The notes below the pieces were generated by a model. It was not told the DNA's origin. It saw only the letters and a list, made by a program, of their open reading frames with translations, and did not search any database. Source: Trichomonas vaginalis G3 (Eukaryota > Parabasalia > Trichomonadida > Trichomonadidae). From it: 64,000 nucleotides of DNA. Numbering within the stretch: position 1 is the stretch's first letter; the number at the start of each line of letters is the position of its first letter. The DNA is taken from NCBI RefSeq assembly GCF_026262505.1, contig NC_067203.1, positions 17,062,392 through 17,126,391 of the forward strand, in the 5' to 3' direction. Shown here in pieces: positions 19,643 to 28,649 of this stretch. The translations under genes were made by a program, and so were the position numbers.

Positions 19643-22600
19643 TTAAATAAATGGCATACAACATCCATTTTCACAACATACAGCCTTAGTGTGTGCTCCT
19701 GTTAATGCAGTCTTACCAATTGTTAAGCGAGTCATTGACCCGTTTTTAAGTTGTAAATTAATATTCTGACCATCAAATATCACTTTATCATTTATTATAT
19801 CCAAATAATTTTTAGGTGTTAATTGTTTATTTTGTCGTAAACTAACACCTTTCATTTTTTGTGCAATCTTTTTAAAATCACTTCCATCAATTGAACCGTT
19901 GAATGATGTATAACACTTGGGGCATAAAGCAACCATGTTATCACCTTGTTTCTCAATTGCTAAACCCAATAACTTCTTCTCATGTGCTTTTTCTTCAGTT
20001 TTATTCTTTAATTTAGGTTTAAATTTCTCATCAAAACAGAAGAAATCAAATGGTGCGAATTTGAAAATGTTTTTATCATAAAATTGTTTATCAGTAACAA
20101 TTGCTTGAAATGCTTGAGTGTTAGGAAGATTTGGGTCGCCAGCGATTGCCCAATAAGATGAATCAGTATCACCTTCAATGAAATGAAAACGATTAACATT
20201 CATGCATTTATACATAAAATCATAAATGAAAACCAAATACCAGTATTTAGCATTATCTAAAGTGAAGAATGCCTCTTGTAAACATGTTTCACATCTATAA
20301 AATCTATCTTTGAGCATCATTTGATACGTATCTTCACCTATTTCTCTTATGTTTTTAAACTTATTTGACATACATGCAACGCGTGCCTTCTGTGCATTCA
20401 TTATTTTAGTCTTTGTGTAATTTTGTGTATTCATTGCATCGTAACCATATGATCCATTAAGTGAAATCTTGCAAAATAAACTTTTTCCTTTATTTCCTTC
20501 TAATTCAGCCTTTTGTCTTTCATTCATAAATTCGTTCGCAAATTCATTAAAACAAGTGTTTTTAGTAAATGTTAAAATTGATTGAATGTCATCGATGATA
20601 AAATGAAATTTGTCTATTAGATACCAAAGATAATAAGAAGAAAATGGTTGATATTGGTTGTGTGTTGATGCTAACTGAGTTAATTTCCTCTGTTTCTGGT
20701 CAACTGGTAGATTGTTTGATTTCATGTAATTATACATAAAACTGCCAATTGTTTTTTCATCTGTGATAATATCTAAGTTTCTTATTATCGGTAAAAAGTT
20801 TATGTAATCATTAATGTATTTTTCATCAATGTGACCCTTTACTTCAGCCACGAATAAAGTATTTTTCTTTCTAATAATTCCCAGTGCTTTTGCTTTCTTT
20901 GTTGCTGTATCACAAATGATAACACCATTCAATCTTCCCGGCATATACATTTTATGGTCAGTATATTGAATAAAATCATGAGGATTAGATGAAAATGATG
21001 AAGGATATAATGAATTAAAGTCAACACCAACGAAATGAGTCATGATGTTGGAAGTGTCCTCATTTGATACAGTTTTAGTTTCTAGATTATATGCAAGTTT
21101 ATTAATGTGCGTGATTCCTTTAAGATTTACTCTATGTTGAACATTTGATAGACCACCAGTAATTCCATTACGGAGAATGTGATAAGCTTCAACCGAATCT
21201 AAAGTCATTGGTAAATTATTTTTTAATGCATAATTTCTTAAATTGATTCTTAAACGTTGAACATCTTCATCTTTATTTGATTTTACGACATTGCAATAAC
21301 AACACATTAACTGACAATTTTCTTTGGTATGTGGTTTTTCATTATCGATTCTATCCAATGTTGGTTTATTTGCATATGTAAACGCTTTACCACACATTTT
21401 GCATTTAGATGAAAGGATTAAATCGTGATAGTATTGAAAATCATCCATTGAAACATTGTTTTTGGTATCTCTTTTCGCCTTTTCATCTTGTTTCTTATAT
21501 GTTTCAATTTTATAGTTCCAATACTTTTTCGTTAATTCAAAACTTGATTCTATCTCTTCCTCAGGATATTTTTCGTTAGGATTGAAGTTCTTATATGCTA
21601 ACGCGTAACGAATCATTGAAGCATTCGATGATAAAGAAAGATTATGAAGCATATCAATTTTATAAACAAATGTTTCTTCGATAATTTTATCAATTGGGTC
21701 AATCATAATTTCAACATCTTTATTGCAATAATGAATAAAATATTCTAATCTATTCTTAAAATTTTTAGCATCATTGAGATATATTTGATAATCTGAATCG
21801 GATATAGTTTCTTGAGTTAATGCTGAATAAAATGAATCTTGAGTGAATGGTTCCACTTTATATAATTCATCTTCGTAATTCTCCCATGTGATGAATTGAT
21901 AAGGGAAAAAGGATTTAACACGTGATTTATTGTTTCCGAAATCTTGAGTGAATTGGTCTAATGTTCCACCCGCTATATAATTTCTGATGTCAATAAATCT
22001 TAATTCATATGGAACGTTTGTTTTCTTTACTATGACTTGCTTAAATTGAGAAGAAGAACCCAGCATTGATTTTATCTTCCATTTTGCAGTATTTAAATCA
22101 CGAAGAATTAAATTTAAATCAAACTTTCCCGAATTAAAACCTATGATATTCACTTTATTGAATTCCTCATCTAGAAGTTCTTTAAATGCTTCCTTTTGTT
22201 TCTCATTTAATGTATGGGACAAAGTCCCCGCCGTTTGGTCTGAAAGACCTTCAGGACTCAAAGAGTCCGTTTGCGGCTTCATTAATTCTTCATATTGTTC
22301 AATATTTGATTTAGCAACTAATGAACAGGTTGAAAATAAAAATTCAATCCAATCAGAGATGAACGAATCACTTGATGTTAAGCAAAAATTCCTCGTAAAT
22401 GTTTTTTCATGGTCTACGACCTCGCCGCTTTGCGGCTTTATTTTGACAGTTGATGATACCATAAATGGTTTTAAGTAAGCGTTCAAAGTTGCACATTCAG
22501 AAAGTTGAAGTTCTTCTTTAGTCTCTAATGTTTCAAAGTCAAAAGTAATATAATATCTTGTTGGTTTATAATATTCCTGCAAATTATGTGCTAATAGCCA

Positions 22601-23173
22601 TTGATATATCTTCTGTTTCGTGATATGTGGTGCATATGGTTGTTGTGTGTTTTGCAATTGAACGTCTTGAATTAATCTTCCATTATTTTCTTTACATTTC
22701 TCACAATGTTTTAAAAATCTTCTTTGGTTTTTCCTTTCTGGATCATCATGGATAGAATATACTTCTTCTTTGCAAAAGGGGCAAACTTTATATCCTGTGA
22801 GTGCTTCAACGTCTGTAATTCTGTCAGCGTGAAGTTTTCCACATGGACTCTGTGTTAATAAAATATTTACTGTTTCAAATTCTGGATCTATCATTATTGA
22901 TTCCACTAATGGAAAGTCTACCTTGTTAATGTCTTCGTCTTCTGGTTGAGGGTCACAATAATAGAAATCAATATTAACATTTAACATTCTTGCTAACCTC
23001 TCACTTTCTGATGAAATGTCAAATCCTTCATATGCATCTATGGCTTCATTTAAATAACTTCTACGAGTTTTAGGATTAACACCATCAGGAATGTTATAGA
23101 AGCGTTTAAATAACCTTCTACCTTCGGCTCTTATTTGATTATCATTCATTTTAGCTGTTCCATTTTTGTTCAT
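19643..23173 (-). CDS. Protein-primed family B DNA polymerase
   Basis: 1176 residues, intact. Residues ~120-160 hold a CPFC...HCEKC zinc-finger-like pair. Exonuclease motifs: ITFDFETLE (Exo I, ~210), NIIGFNSGKFDLN (Exo II, ~340) and YCNKDVEIM (Exo III, ~490). Residues ~590-650 are an inserted CxxC-TLDRIDN-CxxCN module like an HNH/endonuclease VII zinc fold. Polymerase motifs: DFNSLYPSS (A, ~725), KISLNGSYGYD (B, ~905) and EGDTDSSYW (C, ~1005). The family is the protein-primed type used by Polintons, adenoviruses and linear plasmids, which copies the linear element from its ends. Codons between Exo I and Exo II contain four short GC-rich hairpins. Confidence 0.95.
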   Translation of the reverse strand: MNKNGTAKMNDNQIRAEGRRLFKRFYNIPDGVNPKTRRSYLNEAIDAYEGFDISSESERLARMLNVNIDFYYCDPQPEDEDINKVDFPLVESIMIDPEFETVNILLTQSPCGKLHADRITDVEALTGYKVCPFCKEEVYSIHDDPERKNQRRFLKHCEKCKENNGRLIQDVQLQNTQQPYAPHITKQKIYQWLLAHNLQEYYKPTRYYITFDFETLETKEELQLSECATLNAYLKPFMVSSTVKIKPQSGEVVDHEKTFTRNFCLTSSDSFISDWIEFLFSTCSLVAKSNIEQYEELMKPQTDSLSPEGLSDQTAGTLSHTLNEKQKEAFKELLDEEFNKVNIIGFNSGKFDLNLILRDLNTAKWKIKSMLGSSSQFKQVIVKKTNVPYELRFIDIRNYIAGGTLDQFTQDFGNNKSRVKSFFPYQFITWENYEDELYKVEPFTQDSFYSALTQETISDSDYQIYLNDAKNFKNRLEYFIHYCNKDVEIMIDPIDKIIEETFVYKIDMLHNLSLSSNASMIRYALAYKNFNPNEKYPEEEIESSFELTKKYWNYKIETYKKQDEKAKRDTKNNVSMDDFQYYHDLILSSKCKMCGKAFTYANKPTLDRIDNEKPHTKENCQLMCCYCNVVKSNKDEDVQRLRINLRNYALKNNLPMTLDSVEAYHILRNGITGGLSNVQHRVNLKGITHINKLAYNLETKTVSNEDTSNIMTHFVGVDFNSLYPSSFSSNPHDFIQYTDHKMYMPGRLNGVIICDTATKKAKALGIIRKKNTLFVAEVKGHIDEKYINDYINFLPIIRNLDIITDEKTIGSFMYNYMKSNNLPVDQKQRKLTQLASTHNQYQPFSSYYLWYLIDKFHFIIDDIQSILTFTKNTCFNEFANEFMNERQKAELEGNKGKSLFCKISLNGSYGYDAMNTQNYTKTKIMNAQKARVACMSNKFKNIREIGEDTYQMMLKDRFYRCETCLQEAFFTLDNAKYWYLVFIYDFMYKCMNVNRFHFIEGDTDSSYWAIAGDPNLPNTQAFQAIVTDKQFYDKNIFKFAPFDFFCFDEKFKPKLKNKTEEKAHEKKLLGLAIEKQGDNMVALCPKCYTSFNGSIDGSDFKKIAQKMKGVSLRQNKQLTPKNYLDIINDKVIFDGQNINLQLKNGSMTRLTIGKTALTGAHTKAVCCENGCCMPFI
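22216..22268. repeat. Three consecutive short hairpins with three-base loops inside polB
   Basis: GGGAC-AAA-GTCCC (22216-22228), GGTCT-GAA-AGACC (22237-22249) and GGACTC-AAA-GAGTCC (22254-22268). All are perfect stems with three-base loops in a stretch that codes for a polar segment (PQTDSLSPEGLSDQTAG) between Exo I and Exo II. They are clearly GC-richer than the surrounding gene. Confidence 0.9.
22424..22436. repeat. Short hairpin GCCGC-TTT-GCGGC inside polB
   Basis: Perfect five-base stem with a TTT loop, coding on the minus strand for part of KIKPQSGEVV. The surrounding 26 bases recur at 17876-17901 in another gene. Confidence 0.85.
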
Positions 23174-23233
23174 TTATGTAAGAATAAAAATTAAAAAATA
23201 AATAAAAAATAAAGTTTATTTTTTAAAGTCCGA

Positions 23234-23246
23234 GACTCAGAGAGTC
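23234..23246. repeat. Short hairpin GACTC-AGA-GAGTC in the polB upstream region
   Basis: Same style as the hairpins in polB (five-base stem, three-base loop). It lies between the 23251 gene's stop and the polB start, in the spacer. It is followed by GGGCTAAAGTCC, a partial second one. Confidence 0.7.
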
Positions 23247-23250
23247 AGGG

Positions 23251-24007
23251 CTAAAGTCCATAAAATGAATTAAGAACACATAAATTTTTATCATCTGCGA
23301 CGTGACGAATACATTTTAATTTACTCAAGAATGCGTACCCTGATACATTAAATCTAATTCCTGTCTTATTTAATTTCACAACTTTGAAAAGGAATGTATG
23401 AATAGCTATAAAATGATGAGATGATGTTTTATGGGTTGCTTCCATTTTTTCTGAAATAAATGAATAAATATAATGCTTATAAGTTTTCATATCTTTTATA
23501 TTCTTAATAACGAATGGTATAGACCTTTCCACTTCATCTTCCTTCGGTGCTGTTCTTTCATATAAAACATTATTGGTATCTTCAATAATGAAACCACAAT
23601 CACATAAAATTTTATATGTACCAATTGTTTCTTTTGATATTTTATCTAACAAATCAAAAACTTTATCAACACCCGTGCATTTATTTAAATAATAATTTGT
23701 GTAAATATCATGATCTTCTTTCTTAATCGTATTAGTTGCATATGTCACATTTTTTAGTGCTTTTTTGAATTTCTCAGAATCAAGAGGAGGTGAAAGTAGG
23801 ATACATGGATAATCTCCATCGTCAATAAACTGAAGCTTATGTTTATGAATAAATTTAGTACCTTCTTCTGAAAGTGTTTCGTCTATTTCACCATCTAATA
23901 AATTTTGTGTTGATTCTGAGACATAATTTTTATATCTTTCTTCATGTGATTTTTGAACTTCTGATTCTGAAGCTGGATATTCATTAAACCCTTTACTTCA
24001 TTCTTCA
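23251..24007 (-). pseudogene. Maverick gene of unknown function with a frameshift near its start
   Basis: An ATG at 24007 overlaps the stop of the upstream gene (ATGA-type overlap) but leads to a stop after about 37 codons. The following frame is open without an in-frame ATG from about 23996 to 23251 (about 248 codons). A one-base change near 23990 (AAAGGGTTT) would join them. Text includes ILCDCGFIIED and SSHHFIAIHTFL. I checked for an adenain-like protease triad and did not find a convincing one. It is probably co-transcribed with the upstream gene. Confidence 0.55.
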
Positions 24008-24358
24008 TTTATTTTTTTCAACTTCTCTTAATTCCTTAATTTTTTCATTTATTTCATCTCTTATTTTTTCCAGTCTTTCAATTTCATCGTATTCATCATC
24101 TTTAATTCGTTCTTCATAATATTCAGGGAAAACATCAGGTTCTTTAGGTTTTTCTTCTTCAGATGCGGGATATAAGAAATTTATAACATCATCTTTATTC
24201 ATTTTTCCATCATAACCAAACACATTTAAAAACTCCGCGAATTTTTGACAATTTCTTAAATAATATTTATCAACTTCATAACCTGCCTCCTCTAATATAT
24301 CCTTTATTTCCTCGTTTGTGAATCCCAATTTTTTAACGTTGTTAGTTTTGACACTCAT
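24005..24358 (-). CDS. Maverick hypothetical protein, 117 residues
   Basis: The ATG at 24358 is preferred because it follows TTTTTATTTTGTATAAAATG. The N-terminal half (KLGFTNEEIKDILEEAGYEV) is helical, like a small UBA- or SAP-like three-helix domain, but this is not firm. The C-terminal third is a charged coiled coil (EIERLEKIRDEINEKIKEL). It directly precedes, and overlaps, the next minus-strand gene. Confidence 0.55.
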   Translation of the reverse strand: MSVKTNNVKKLGFTNEEIKDILEEAGYEVDKYYLRNCQKFAEFLNVFGYDGKMNKDDVINFLYPASEEEKPKEPDVFPEYYEERIKDDEYDEIERLEKIRDEINEKIKELREVEKNK

Positions 24359-24395
24359 TTTATACAAAATAAAAATTCTTTATCATTATATTTAT

Positions 24396-24487
24396 ACCTC
24401 ATTAATGAAAATTGATGATTTAACAAAAAGAATAGAAGAGATTGAAGAAAGAATGAATCAAATAATTGATTTCATAAATTCAAATAA
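24396..24487 (-). repeat. Right terminal inverted repeat, inner block
   Basis: Reverse complement of 5597-5688. It adjoins the outer block directly because the 360 bases found at the left end are missing. A partial duplicate of the ATTCTTTATCATTATATTTA segment (24376 and 24560) sits at its inner edge. Confidence 0.8.
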
Positions 24488-24861
24488 TCATTATTTTCAA
24501 TTTCTTCTTCTCGTTTATGAGGTCTTTGATTATGACTCCATTGATTCCATGAAATTAAATATTCTTTATCATTATATTTATACCTCATTAGCTTTATTTT
24601 GGCTTTCATATTCATTTAATAATTCACAAATCTTCATTTTTAAATTGAAGTTTAACCCATTCAGGATTTAAACAGTGTTTAATTAATCGCGGAATATCTG
24701 ACATCATCTATATATATATAGCTTCTTTTATAAAAGATAAAAAATAAATTATTTTAAAATTAATGTTAATTTTTTAATGATTTATAAATAAATATATTTT
24801 AATGCATCGTCTATATATAGATGTAACAAAAAAAGTCACTAAACCCGCAACATATACTACT
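24488..24861 (-). repeat. Right terminal inverted repeat, main block
   Basis: Reverse complement of 4865-5236, with one extra A in the coding part (near 24592) that shifts the frame of the embedded gene copy. Confidence 0.9.
24579..24707 (-). pseudogene. Truncated, frameshifted copy of the left terminal-repeat gene
   Basis: It begins at the same double-Met start as the gene at 5019 and matches for about 38 codons. An extra A in AAAATAAAGC then causes an early stop. The second domain copy is deleted here as well. Confidence 0.8.
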
Positions 24862-24867
24862 ATAAAA
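24862..24867. repeat. Target-site duplication ATAAAA, right
   Basis: Identical to 4859-4864. The next bases (TGCACGATATTCC) belong to the edge of the dispersed repeat. Confidence 0.85.
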
Positions 24868-25328
24868 TGCACGATATTCCGACATTAGCCTCTTTAAATA
24901 TAAACTACATGCATCACAATATTAGTATGTAATGGCATTAAAGCGAAATTCCTAATTTCTTCTCAATTAAATTCCTTGAAAAACATTGGAATTAATGATT
25001 GGAAATAGGTCAAAAAATTCCTAATATAAAACTTATACTTAAGATAAAATTAAAATTCGAAAATATCTATTTTTCAAAACACGCATCCAAAAGCGAAAAA
25101 ATTCGAAAAAATCATGTTCTTATAAAACTCACTGATTTTGAAATTTTTATGAGATTTGAAGTGATAGAATATATTACCATCTTATTGAAACATATGCTTC
25201 ATTGTTGCATTCACATAATATTAATCAGAACACTAGGAAAAGTGGATTTTCGAAAAATGACGATAATGATTATTTGCAAATCGCCTCTCAATTTTGAGAG
25301 ACTTTCAATTTTTACAGTGGACCCTTAA
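24866..25328 (+). repeat. Right copy of the ~460-bp dispersed repeat
   Basis: Inverted relative to 3763-4236; identical over the ~330-bp open frame and diverged at its left end. It keeps TACAGTGGACCCTTAA at its right edge but lacks the second AAGGGTCCACTGTA copy because it stops exactly where the Maverick begins. Confidence 0.75.
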
Positions 25329-26126
25329 TTAGGACAAAAATTCAACACCAAAGCTCCATTGATGTAGTATTAAACGATAATGACCCAGATCAACCAGTTA
25401 ATTCAATATTTCGATCATTCAATTTTATCAATGCATTAGTTTTTGCAATTTCCCGTCTGAAGGTATTCTCATTAAGATGTTTTTACTATCATCAAGTTTA
25501 GAACCACAAATATGAATTTTCATCCTCCGAAATTTATATTGAAACTGTTAACTTTTTTATATCATAATATAAGTTTTATTATTCAAGATCAACAGGATAT
25601 TGTTCGTAATGATACAAAGAAATCTTATGAAGGCACCATTATTCCCAGTTTATAGGCCGCTTCGGCTTCTGCGAGCAATACATGAAGCAATGTTTAACCT
25701 TCCTTGCCCATATTGAATGAGGTTAAATAAACTTTATCTTTTGGAACCATACGTCAAACTAATAGATAATTTAAGTATATATATAACAAATTAAGAAATA
25801 AATGACTTATACCGATCGTCTGGAAGAATAAATCTAATAATTCGAATATTGAGTATTAAATTTGATAGAAATGTGGATGAAAAGAGTTCAAAAATTAAGA
25901 CTCGAAACTCAACGCTTTAGATTGAAATGATATTGAAAATTTCGTTCGAATTTCAACAAAGGACTAGCCCATTAATTGGTACTATTTTTGTTAGCATATA
26001 TTTCATTTATATTTTGAAAAAAATACGCGAAATATAATTATGAAAGAAAAATCTATCATATATTCGAATACATACATCACCATTATTTTAGTTAAGGATC
26101 TTTTATTCATTAATGATGATTCTAGA
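25329..26126. other. Intergenic region, nothing recognised
   Basis: AT-rich with many stops in all frames. A short GC-richer patch at 25651-25672 (TAGGCCGCTTCGGCTTCTGC) has a small potential stem. No gene or repeat family recognised. Confidence 0.5.
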
Positions 26127-26138
26127 TCATTTTTATTA
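26127..26138 (+). promoter_or_regulatory. Initiator-like TCATTTTTATTA
   Basis: Trichomonad initiator consensus TCA-Y-T-W, 17 bases before the ATG at 26146. Confidence 0.5.
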
Positions 26139-26145
26139 AAGTCGG

Positions 26146-27582
26146 ATGTTCTCTGATGATAATTCTGAAAACGAAATGGGAATTACATCAGATGACATTT
26201 CAGAATTAAATGAACTTGCAGGACATGACAAGAATTTTACAGAATTTCAGAATTTGCCTTCAATTCCGCAATTACATCAAAATATAATAGAAAAGCTAGA
26301 AAAACTAATCGAATCTATTCATCACTTACACGAGACAAATGATACAGAACCATTGTTAATCTGCATAGATAACGTTATTAACTTGGTCGCTTCATCAAAT
26401 CGCCGAATAACCATTTTAGATAGCAAAGTAATAAACGATACAGTTGGAAGTATAATGTCAGTAATGATGATTGAAAATGATTTAATCAGAACAAAAATAG
26501 TTGAATTATTAACAAGTTTATGTGATTTATTCCAATTTTTAGTTAATAATGATAATTCTCAGCAATTTTCCTTTATATTGCAGCAACTTATTCTTTCAAA
26601 TAATCAAGATTTATCAAAGAAAACTAAAAAATTCCTCCAAAAACTTTTTGAAGTACAAGATAATTCCACACAATTACTATTTATACTTTATTCATTTATT
26701 ATGAGTAATGTTTCGTCAAATATTCTTGAGAATGACATAGATTTACAAATTATTCGGCAATTTGTGAATAAATTAAACGGTAGCAGCCAATACAAGATCA
26801 ATATGCAGCAACTATTTATCTTTCTTGCTCCTTATTTCCGTCTATCTCCAGTAGATGGAAAAATTCCAGATGTTACTGTTTATTCTTCATGGATTCTTGC
26901 AGACATCTTCTCAAAGAATACAATAGGAACTCCTAGATTAGCTCAAGATACTCAAATCTTTGTCTTTCTTTCGAATTTTTTGAATTACGATGATCCAAGG
27001 ATATTAAACCCAGTTTTGAACTCCATACAATATGTAATGTCATCATTTCCAAATGCAGAGATACTATGCACTGATATTCAGACTTCAAGACTCGTAAATT
27101 TACTTGAAATTTCTGATGTCACTAAATCTGCTGCATTATGCATTGCAGCGATCATCACAAGAGAAATTGATGAGATGTGTGATCTAAATATCAAAGAAAC
27201 TCTTCTTGTTGCCTATAAAATGATTCAAGATTCAGATTCTTCAACACAAAAGAGTTTGTTGTATCTAATCAAGCTTTGTATAGATGTTATACATGCAGAA
27301 GATGCAGCAGATATATTCATTGATTCAAAACAAATCAATTTTATTTCGATAATTCATCAGTTTTGCGGAACAGGGAAATCCGATGTCGAAGCCGAAACTT
27401 TAGATGCATTTATGAGGTTGTTTGTGAAGCTCCAAAACTTAAACAAGCATCAACAACTTCTTGAAGAGTTTGTACAATCAGGATGCTTCAATCTCCTGGA
27501 AGAAATGCGCGATACAGAAAATGATGAGTTGGTCGAGATAATTGACGCAATAATTGAGTATTTAAGAGTTGATGAAGAATAA
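26146..27582 (+). CDS. Armadillo/HEAT-like helical-repeat protein
   Basis: 478 residues. An acidic N-terminus is followed by continuous amphipathic helices of about 40-residue periodicity from residue ~40 to the end, as in armadillo-type scaffolds (for example TSLCDLFQFL and NPVLNSIQYVMSSF). No signal peptide or membrane segment. No catalytic motif and no specific family; probably a cytosolic binding or scaffold protein. An initiator motif supports the start. Confidence 0.65.
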   Translation: MFSDDNSENEMGITSDDISELNELAGHDKNFTEFQNLPSIPQLHQNIIEKLEKLIESIHHLHETNDTEPLLICIDNVINLVASSNRRITILDSKVINDTVGSIMSVMMIENDLIRTKIVELLTSLCDLFQFLVNNDNSQQFSFILQQLILSNNQDLSKKTKKFLQKLFEVQDNSTQLLFILYSFIMSNVSSNILENDIDLQIIRQFVNKLNGSSQYKINMQQLFIFLAPYFRLSPVDGKIPDVTVYSSWILADIFSKNTIGTPRLAQDTQIFVFLSNFLNYDDPRILNPVLNSIQYVMSSFPNAEILCTDIQTSRLVNLLEISDVTKSAALCIAAIITREIDEMCDLNIKETLLVAYKMIQDSDSSTQKSLLYLIKLCIDVIHAEDAADIFIDSKQINFISIIHQFCGTGKSDVEAETLDAFMRLFVKLQNLNKHQQLLEEFVQSGCFNLLEEMRDTENDELVEIIDAIIEYLRVDEE

Positions 27583-28633
27583 TTTTTAAATAAATGTTGT
27601 ATAATAAAGAATTCTTGTTTTGATAAATTGCTTTTTCAGTAAATACAATGAATTTTACCAATTTTTAATCAAAACAAACAATAAATTATTTTTTTTTTAA
27701 ATTCTGATTTACATAATAAATTATAAAAATCCATAAATACGGATATATACTACTAAGAATTAATAATTCTATTACGTTTCTAAGAAATTATAATTAAATT
27801 TTGAAATTTAGAAGTTTCTGTTGCTTTATGTTAGAGTTGATTCATGATTCCATATCGTCAATTCATATTCCAATATTAAGGACTTTATTGTGATCGCCAA
27901 ATTGATTTGGTTATCGAAGAGAAGAGAACATTATCATAATTAGAATTAATTATGTTTGTGGCCGATTTATTGGAATAAGAAAGCTGACAATACATGGGAG
28001 GAAGTTATCAGTGAGAGTGATACATCAGACCATGATATTATCACATTTTAATCTAACAACACCAAATGATTTGCAAAATATCAAATTCAACAACTTTAAA
28101 TCGAATATTTTACAATAAATTTGAAATATTGGTCTATTGCATATTATGTGTTTATGATCAAATTCATAAAAGGTCCAATATTTCATTCAAAGAAAAAAGA
28201 ATAATGACATGGTTGTTCACTAACATGAGAATAATTTTTATTGAGGCTACTATTTTCGAGTAAGAAATACACGTAAATATACAATTATGATAAATAAATT
28301 TTGAAGATTAAATTGAAATAAACCGCAAAATTGTTTGAATTTAAAATTTTTTCATTTTCACATGAGTTTCTTTACCAATTTATCTTTTACAAGAATTAGT
28401 ACATTTGTATTAGAGTTGTTTTACTCAATAAGATCATATTTGTTCATAATGATATATAACAAATGGTTCTGCTATAGAAAAAACTTTCACATACAAAATT
28501 CTACAAAATTGATCTTGAATTTTCAAGTTATGGTGCACGCTCTATATTTCGAGTCTACATTCCTGATTACGTCATCGATTACCTTGAAAAAATACCAGTT
28601 CCATCTGAAAAGACTTACAAAGGATTGAAACTT
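27583..28633. other. Intergenic region without a supported gene
   Basis: Short open frames here (the longest under 100 codons) are AT-rich and featureless and lack good promoter motifs. I see nothing else. Confidence 0.5.
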
Positions 28634-28643
28634 TCATTTTTTT
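28634..28643 (+). promoter_or_regulatory. Initiator-like TCATTTTTTT
   Basis: Matches the TCA-Y-T-W initiator, ending a few bases before the ATG at 28650. Confidence 0.5.
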
Positions 28644-28649
28644 TTTGAT

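Larger units (their letters stand above)
4865..24861. mobile_element. Maverick/Polinton DNA transposon (virus-like), 19,997 bp
   Basis: Both ends are defined from sequence: terminal inverted repeats beginning AGTAGTATATG, and flanking ATAAAA duplications. The contents match the class definition: protein-primed family B DNA polymerase, rve (retroviral-type) integrase, FtsK/HerA-type packaging ATPase with a P-loop, and a capsid protein candidate, plus the PrimPol-SF3 helicase often carried by trichomonad copies. Genes are packed as in a virus, with stop codons of convergent genes overlapping at 10775-10778 and 17714-17717. No adenain-like cysteine protease was recognised. The integrase, ATPase and three other genes are split between frames, so this copy is probably not autonomous, unless the indels are assembly errors. 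Confidence 0.95.

Noticed and set aside
23251-24007. Adenain-like protease
   Set aside because: His and Cys residues are present, but no ordered His-acid-Gln-Cys pattern could be found.
24405-24671. Plus-strand ORF in the right terminal repeat beginning with the coiled-coil text of the 5557 gene
   Set aside because: It is read through terminal-repeat antisense sequence and lacks the promoter motif and any N-terminal domain, so it is likely a by-product of the inverted repeat.
28066-28628. Two plus-strand ORFs of 65 and 97 codons
   Set aside because: No family features or promoters; the Ile/Phe/Asn content is that expected from AT-rich noncoding DNA.
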